A DNA stretch of 64,000 bases, from positions 1,984,541 to 2,048,540 of the forward strand of contig NZ_LT962687.1 of assembly GCF_900199635.1 (NCBI RefSeq), in the 5' to 3' direction. Numbering within the stretch: position 1 is the stretch's first letter; each line of letters starts with the position of its first letter. Source of the stretch: Anaerotruncus massiliensis (ex Togo et al. 2026). Lineage in GTDB: Bacteria > Bacillota > Clostridia > Oscillospirales > Ruminococcaceae. The notes under the pieces were generated by a model, which worked only from the letters and a program-made list of their open reading frames with translations, had not been told where the DNA came from and ran no database searches. Shown here piece by piece: positions 59,457 through 64,000 of this stretch. A program made the translations under genes and the position numbers.

Positions 59457-61257
59457 CACCGCCTTCGATCACCGGCAGCCAGATTTCCACACGGGTGCCC
59501 TCGCCGGGCGCGGAGAAATAGTGCAGTCCGTATTCCTCCCCGAAACAGAGGCGGATGCGGTTGTTGACGTTGATCACGCCGATCCCCCGGTCGGTGTCGG
59601 GGCGCGGGACGAAGAGCTGCTCCAGCTGCTCGGCCGTCATGCCCACGCCGCTGTCCGCGATCGTGATGGTCAGCCGTTCCCCCTCGGTGCGCGCCGAGAT
59701 GGCGATCTCGCCGCCCGCCTGGCTCATCTTGACGCCGTGGTAGACGGCGTTTTCAACAATCGGCTGGAGGATGAGCTTGGGGGTCATCAGCCCGAGCAGC
59801 CCGGGCGGCACGTCGACCCGCCAGGAGAGCTTATCCTCGTAGCGCATCTTCTGGATGGTGAGGTAGCTTTTGATGTTCTCCACCTCGTTGAGCAGCGTGA
59901 CGAGGTTTTCCCCCTTGCTGATGCTCGTGCGGAAGAGCCGCGCGAGCGCGGAGGTGACCTCCACGACCTCGTCGTTCTTGCCGCCCGCCGACATCCAGAT
60001 GATCGTGTCGAGGGTGTTGTAGAGGAAGTGCGGGTTGATCTGCGCCTGGAGGGCGCGGATTTCGCTTCTGCGCTTCTCCTCCTCGTCCCGCACCGTCTTT
60101 TCCATCAGGTCCTTGATGCGGGAGATCATGACGTTGAAGGTCTTACTGAGGTGGCCGATCTCGTTGTTGAGCTCGATCTCCGAGCGCACGTCGAAGTTGC
60201 CCACCTCGACCTCGTGCATCGTGTTCTCAAGCATCTTGATCGGGTTGGTGATCGTCGTGGAGATGAGCACCGCGAAGGTCATCGCGAAGAGGATCGAGAT
60301 CCCCGCGAGGCGGAAATAGAAGTCGATGATGCTGCTCTTGTCCTTGATCAGCTCATCCACGTTCACCACCCCCACCGCGCTCCAGCCGGTCAGCTCGGAG
60401 TAGTTGCGGGTGTAGATGCGGTTGTTCACATCGTCCCGCAGGTAGGTGTCCCGCATCTTGAGGATCTCCTCGACGAGCTCGCTCTTGATGCCCGAGTAGA
60501 GGAGCTGCTGCTGGGGATGGTAGATGATGTTCTTGTGCCGGTCGATCAGGTAGATGTAGCCGTTCTTGCCCAGCTGGGCGTTTTCGCAGATCGCCTCGAT
60601 CGACCGGTAGTTGAGGTCGATCACCATGACGCCCGTGACCTCCCCCGTCTCGGGGTCGAGCACCGACTTGGAGATCGAGATGACCCACTTGTACTCCCCC
60701 GACACGAGGTTCTGCACGTGGGAGGGGGAGACGACGATCTCGTCCTTGTAGGACATCGGCTTCAGGTACCAGTCGGTGACGTTGAACTCGGAGTTCTCGT
60801 TGACCTCCTTTTCGACGTCGCTGAGCACGACGTCCCTATACTTGGAGATCACCGCGATGTTGGTGATGTCGCTGCGGGTGTTCGCCACAATGTTCATGTG
60901 CGCGGCCGCGTTCGCGCGCAGCCGTTCCAGCTCCTTCTCCTCGATGTAGGAGAGGCGCTTGTCGTGGTGCCGGTTATAGAAGGCCATCACGTCCCGCACG
61001 TCCTTGTTCTCGACGACCACCTTCGCCATGCTCTTCATGTTGTCTATGTAGGAGTCGATGCTCGCGTTGATCTCCCCGAGCAGGCGCACGGTGTAGTTGA
61101 TCGAGATGCTCTCGATATCGTTCATCGTGTAGTAGTAGGAGACAAGTGAAACGAGCAGCACGATGATCGAGATGAGCAGCATGAAGGACAGGATCATCGT
61201 GCCGCGCACGCTGTAGGGATTGAGCGCCTTCCTCAGTTTTTTCCAAACCTTCCGCAC
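59440..61257 (-). CDS. YesM/LytS-type sensor histidine kinase
   Basis: A 605-residue membrane kinase. Membrane segments are at about 20-42 (MILSFMLLISIIVLLVSLVS) and 313-335; between them lies a Cache-type sensor domain. A HAMP domain (about 336-385) leads to the His_kinase domain with the phosphorylated H410 in LQAQINPHFLYNTLDTIIWM. The ATPase domain has N- and G-boxes (PIVENAVYHG, IADSGVGM, RGIGVINVNNRI). It is cotranscribed with its regulator (17 bases upstream) and the sugar-binding protein. It is expected to sense fucose or a similar sugar. Confidence 0.93.
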   Translation of the reverse strand: MRKVWKKLRKALNPYSVRGTMILSFMLLISIIVLLVSLVSYYYTMNDIESISINYTVRLLGEINASIDSYIDNMKSMAKVVVENKDVRDVMAFYNRHHDKRLSYIEEKELERLRANAAAHMNIVANTRSDITNIAVISKYRDVVLSDVEKEVNENSEFNVTDWYLKPMSYKDEIVVSPSHVQNLVSGEYKWVISISKSVLDPETGEVTGVMVIDLNYRSIEAICENAQLGKNGYIYLIDRHKNIIYHPQQQLLYSGIKSELVEEILKMRDTYLRDDVNNRIYTRNYSELTGWSAVGVVNVDELIKDKSSIIDFYFRLAGISILFAMTFAVLISTTITNPIKMLENTMHEVEVGNFDVRSEIELNNEIGHLSKTFNVMISRIKDLMEKTVRDEEEKRRSEIRALQAQINPHFLYNTLDTIIWMSAGGKNDEVVEVTSALARLFRTSISKGENLVTLLNEVENIKSYLTIQKMRYEDKLSWRVDVPPGLLGLMTPKLILQPIVENAVYHGVKMSQAGGEIAISARTEGERLTITIADSGVGMTAEQLEQLFVPRPDTDRGIGVINVNNRIRLCFGEEYGLHYFSAPGEGTRVEIWLPVIEGGDEDDV

Positions 61258-61274
61258 GTCTTCCCTCCCTCGGC

Positions 61275-62879
61275 TCAGGCCTGAGGCGCGGTGTCGCCGC
61301 GCCGGCTGAACTCCCGGTATTCCTTGGGCGTCATGCCCGTCACCCGCTTGAAGGTCACGCTGAAATAGTGCGGGTCGGAGAAGCCCACGTCCTCCGCGGC
61401 CTCATAGGTGCGCCGGTCGGTGAAGGCCAGGATCTGCTGGGCCTTCTCCATGCGCACCCGGGTCAGGTATTCCACAAAGGTCGCGCCGGTGCGCGACTTG
61501 AAGATCGCGCTGAAATAGCTCGTGCTGATCGCGAGGTGCTCGGTGATCATGTTGAGGGAGAGCCTCGGGTCGCCGTAGTGCTCGCGGATGTATTTTTCCG
61601 CCTTGCTCACCTGGGCGGCGGCGGTGTCGCTCTTGGTGAGGGCGAGGATTTTGAACGCCTTGTCGCACACCTCGTCGATCATCCGTTCCAGCCGCCCGAG
61701 CGTCGGGGCGGAATAGAAGTTGAACTGCTCCCACGTCTTTTCGAGCGACTCCACCTCGGCGCCGCCGATCAGCTCGTCGGTGAGCCCGATGAGGGTCATC
61801 ATCAGCTTCTGGCTGTAGAGCACGCACCGCTCGAAGGGGACGTGGCCGGAGCGGAGCTGCCCGACCAGGTCGTGCACGGCGGCGCGGGCGCCCTCCCGGT
61901 CGAGGGTCTTGACGGCGGCCTCCAGCCGCCGCTCGCAGCTGAAATAGTCGATGTCCCGCGTCTCCCGGATGTCGACGTCCGCCACGCAGGTGACGCTCGA
62001 CTCCCCGTAGAAGAACCGGTAGCCCAGCGCGGTCATCGCCTGCCCGTGGGAGAGGTGCAGTTCGTCGAGGTAGGCGACCGGGTCCCCGATGCCGCCCGAG
62101 ACGGGCACCTGCAGCGCGGCGCCCGCCGTCTTGGAGATCGTCCGGCAGAGCCCGATGGCGGCCGCGTAGAGGCCGTCGCGCTCCCCGGAGCTGATGATCA
62201 GCTTGGTCAGGCCGTCGTTGCCCTGGAAAGCCAGCGTCCCGTGGCTGTTTTCCGAGAGCTCCTGCGCGATGTTCGCCAGCCCGTAGCGCATCAGCTCGAG
62301 GTTGCCGCCGTCGTCCTCCGTCGCGGGCGCGCGCAGGTCCACGTCGAGCACCGCCGCGATGTGGTAGCGCCCCGCGAAGTCCAGCTTGTGCGCGCGGCAG
62401 CTCTCCTCGATCCGCTTCGCGTCGAGGCGGCGGGTCATGAGCTGATTTAAGAAGTAGCTGGCGACGATCTGCATCGAGTCGTCGATGTTGCGCAGCCGGC
62501 GCTCGTCGAGCTCCCCCCTGAGCCGGTCGGTCAGCTCGTTGATGCTCGCCGGGGTGACCGGCTTGAGGACATAGTCGTAGACCTGCATCTTGATCGCCCG
62601 GTGGGCGTACTGGAAGTCGTCGTAGCCGGTGAGAATCACCACCACGGTGTTGGGCAGGTGCTCGTTGATATAGCGGGTGAGCTCGAGTCCGTCGACAAAG
62701 GGCATGCAGATGTCGGTGATCAGCACGTCGGGCACAAAGCCCCCCTCGAGCTTTTCGATCGCCTCCCGCCCGTCGCGGCAGCCGACCGGCGGGTCGAAGC
62801 CGTGCTCGGTCCAGCGGATCGTCCGGAGCATCGCGCCCAAAACCTCAAGTTCATCCTCCGCAAGCATGATTTTGTACAT
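61275..62879 (-). CDS. YesN/AraC-type response regulator
   Basis: A 534-residue regulator. The receiver (1-120) has the phosphorylated D56 in VLITDICMPFVDGLEL and Lys in YDYVLKPVTP. A long middle region follows. The AraC DNA-binding domain (about 430-530) shows LSLNMITEHLAISTSYFSAI and EDVGFSDPHYFSVTFKRVTG with MTPKEYREF. I start at MYKIMLAEDE (62879); an ATG at 62942 adds residues without family match, and neither has a strong binding site. The gene is divergent from a sugar ABC transporter, its likely target. Confidence 0.92.
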   Translation of the reverse strand: MYKIMLAEDELEVLGAMLRTIRWTEHGFDPPVGCRDGREAIEKLEGGFVPDVLITDICMPFVDGLELTRYINEHLPNTVVVILTGYDDFQYAHRAIKMQVYDYVLKPVTPASINELTDRLRGELDERRLRNIDDSMQIVASYFLNQLMTRRLDAKRIEESCRAHKLDFAGRYHIAAVLDVDLRAPATEDDGGNLELMRYGLANIAQELSENSHGTLAFQGNDGLTKLIISSGERDGLYAAAIGLCRTISKTAGAALQVPVSGGIGDPVAYLDELHLSHGQAMTALGYRFFYGESSVTCVADVDIRETRDIDYFSCERRLEAAVKTLDREGARAAVHDLVGQLRSGHVPFERCVLYSQKLMMTLIGLTDELIGGAEVESLEKTWEQFNFYSAPTLGRLERMIDEVCDKAFKILALTKSDTAAAQVSKAEKYIREHYGDPRLSLNMITEHLAISTSYFSAIFKSRTGATFVEYLTRVRMEKAQQILAFTDRRTYEAAEDVGFSDPHYFSVTFKRVTGMTPKEYREFSRRGDTAPQA

Positions 62880-62953
62880 GTTGACGCCTGTGCCTTTCTG
62901 GAAATGTCTATTTCTGTTCATTTTCATGTTATCGGAAAACACCCGGCCTTACA

Positions 62954-63005
62954 AGAGAATTTTCCCTGAAAAGTAAAAATTTGAACAATTTATGGAAAAT
63001 TCTCT
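62954..63005. promoter_or_regulatory. Spaced perfect inverted repeat, candidate YesN-type binding sites
   Basis: AGAGAATTTTCC (62954-62965) and GGAAAATTCTCT (62994-63005) are perfect 12-base arms 28 bases apart, about four helical turns centre to centre. The right arm ends just before the -35 position of the ABC transporter promoter. This fits an AraC-type activator bound as a dimer. Confidence 0.65.
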
Positions 63006-63006
63006 A

Positions 63007-63035
63007 TGGGATTCCCCCGGAGAAGCCTCTATAAT
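63007..63035 (+). promoter_or_regulatory. Activator-dependent promoter of the sugar ABC transporter
   Basis: A perfect -10 TATAAT (63030-63035) has no recognisable -35 (TGGGAT at 63007-63012). The inverted-repeat arm directly upstream would supply the activator. The leader is about 100 bases, AT-rich. Confidence 0.55.
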
Positions 63036-63138
63036 GAAAATCAGCGGGCAACATATGTCAAATTATATAATTTATTCATTCATTATTATTATTTTTTGTA
63101 GTATGTTGACAAATACAACCAATAGGGGTGATTCTGCT

Positions 63139-64000
63139 GTGAGTGAACATACCAGCCCGGAAAGCCCGGTCATCCTCCAGATGGTCGGAATCGACAAGCG
63201 TTTCCAGGGCGTCCACGCGCTGAAACAATGCCACCTCGAACTGCGGCGCGGGGAGATCCACGCGCTCGTCGGAGAAAACGGCGCCGGTAAGTCGACGCTG
63301 ATGAAGGTGCTCACCGGCATCTACAAGGCGGACGAGGGCAAGATCATCTACAACGGCAAAGAGGTCCAGTTTAAAAACCCGAAGGAGGCCCAGGAGGCGG
63401 GCATCTCGATCGTCCACCAGGAGCTCAACCTGATGAACCACCTCACCGCCGCCCAGAACATCTTCATCGGGCGGGAGTGCAAGGGCTTCTTCCTCCACGA
63501 CGACCAGATCAACGCCGCCACCCAGAAGCTCTTCGACCACCTCAAGCTGACGATCAGGCCCACCGACAAGGTCGGCTCCCTCACCGTCGGCAAGCAGCAG
63601 ATGGTCGAGATCACCAAGGCGATCTCCTTCGATTCGTCGGTGCTCATCCTGGATGAGCCGTCGGCGGCCCTTACCGAGGCGGAGATCACCGAGCTCTTCA
63701 AGACGATGAACGACCTGCGGGACCGCGGGGTCACGATGGTCTACATCTCCCACCGCATGGACGAGATCATGGAGATCACCGACCGCATCACCGTCATGCG
63801 CGACGGCGAGTATATCACCACCCTCAACACGAAGGACACCAACCTCGACGAGATCATCAACGCGATGGTCGGGCGCACCATCTACGAGGAGCCCAAGACG
63901 GTGAGCAACGTCCCCCCCGACGCGCCGGTCGTGCTCGAGGTGGAAAACCTCGTCTCCAAGGACGTCAAGGGCGTCTCCTTCCAGCTACATAAGGGCGAGA
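63139..64000 (+). CDS. Sugar ABC transporter ATP-binding protein (RbsA/MglA type), partial
   Basis: The first 287 codons of a double-ATPase sugar importer subunit; the gene runs off the window. It starts with GTG at 63139, eight bases after AGGGGTG. The first nucleotide-binding domain is complete: Walker A GENGAGKSTLMKVL, Q-loop VHQELNLM, signature LTVGKQQMVEI, Walker B SVLILDEPSAAL and switch His YISHRMDEI. The second domain begins near the end (VLEVENLVSKDVKGVSFQL). CUT2-type transporters of this kind import ribose, xylose, rhamnose or fucose. Beside the sensor system it is the likely fucose importer. Confidence 0.93.
   Translation, partial: MSEHTSPESPVILQMVGIDKRFQGVHALKQCHLELRRGEIHALVGENGAGKSTLMKVLTGIYKADEGKIIYNGKEVQFKNPKEAQEAGISIVHQELNLMNHLTAAQNIFIGRECKGFFLHDDQINAATQKLFDHLKLTIRPTDKVGSLTVGKQQMVEITKAISFDSSVLILDEPSAALTEAEITELFKTMNDLRDRGVTMVYISHRMDEIMEITDRITVMRDGEYITTLNTKDTNLDEIINAMVGRTIYEEPKTVSNVPPDAPVVLEVENLVSKDVKGVSFQLHKGE

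Noticed and set aside
63106-63111. A consensus TTGACA just before the ABC transporter gene as its promoter
   Set aside because: The matching -10 position falls inside the ribosome-binding region, about ten bases before the start codon, and no TATAAT-like word is there.

Overview
The window is one stretch of a GC-rich, low-GC-lineage (Clostridia) chromosome. The evidence is a clostridial-type butyrate operon with a Rex-like operator, TTG and GTG starts behind strong GGAGG sites, sigma-A promoters, compact U-tailed terminators, and YesM/YesN-type sensing. I infer an anaerobic gut member of the Oscillospirales (a relative of Intestinimonas, Flavonifractor or Lawsonibacter); the species cannot be read from the sequence. 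No rRNA, tRNA or CRISPR array was seen. No stretch over about 300 bases lacks a gene; the larger gaps (8086-8310, 15208-15433, 30090-30372, 31615-31873, 54765-54980, 62880-63138) hold promoters, operators and hairpins.

Layout. (1) 67-9048: a minus-strand operon for Amadori (fructosamine) compounds: FrlB-like deglycase, FrlD-like kinase, ABC binding protein and two permeases without an ATPase, FrlC-like epimerase, plus an alcohol dehydrogenase and an aldo/keto reductase. A divergent GntR regulator starts with TTG. This block looks less GC-rich than the rest. (2) 9205-15207: thl-crt-hbd-bcd-etfB-etfA, acetyl-CoA to butyryl-CoA, with a Rex-like box over the -35. (3) 15434-21063: a DUF1576 membrane protein with a small partner, a zinc-ribbon membrane protein, a multidomain diguanylate cyclase and a YitT-family protein. 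(4) 21185-26435: a BlaI repressor/M56 sensor peptidase system with a lipoprotein and a secreted paralogue of the sensor's C-terminal domain. (5) 26609-36587: nucleoside and nucleobase metabolism: PNP, MtnA and MTA/SAH deaminase; then a CodA-like deaminase, an AmiF-like amidase, a small protein, an NCS2 permease, a dihydropyrimidine-dehydrogenase-like flavoprotein lacking the usual active-site Cys, and a LacI regulator. (6) 36683-44147: a membrane-anchored alpha-2-macroglobulin-like protein and two transglutaminase-like lipoproteins.

(7) 44213-64000: a fucose (or related 6-deoxyhexose) regulon. A 13-gene operon encodes a bacterial microcompartment: tagged fuculose-phosphate aldolase, PduO, CoA-acylating aldehyde dehydrogenase, Zn alcohol dehydrogenase, five hexamer-type shell genes, PduL, a pentamer vertex protein, PduS and PduT. 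A divergent DeoR regulator follows. Fucose isomerase, fucose mutarotase and an FGGY kinase feed it. A YesN-YesM pair with a membrane-anchored sugar-binding protein lies beside a divergent sugar ABC transporter that leaves the window. The gene order resembles the GRM5 fucose/rhamnose compartment type, but no glycyl-radical diol dehydratase is present, while B12-recycling genes (pduO, pduS) are. This is the most interesting system here. Together the window describes uptake of two gut carbon sources (Amadori products, deoxyhexoses) and fermentation to butyrate and C3 products.
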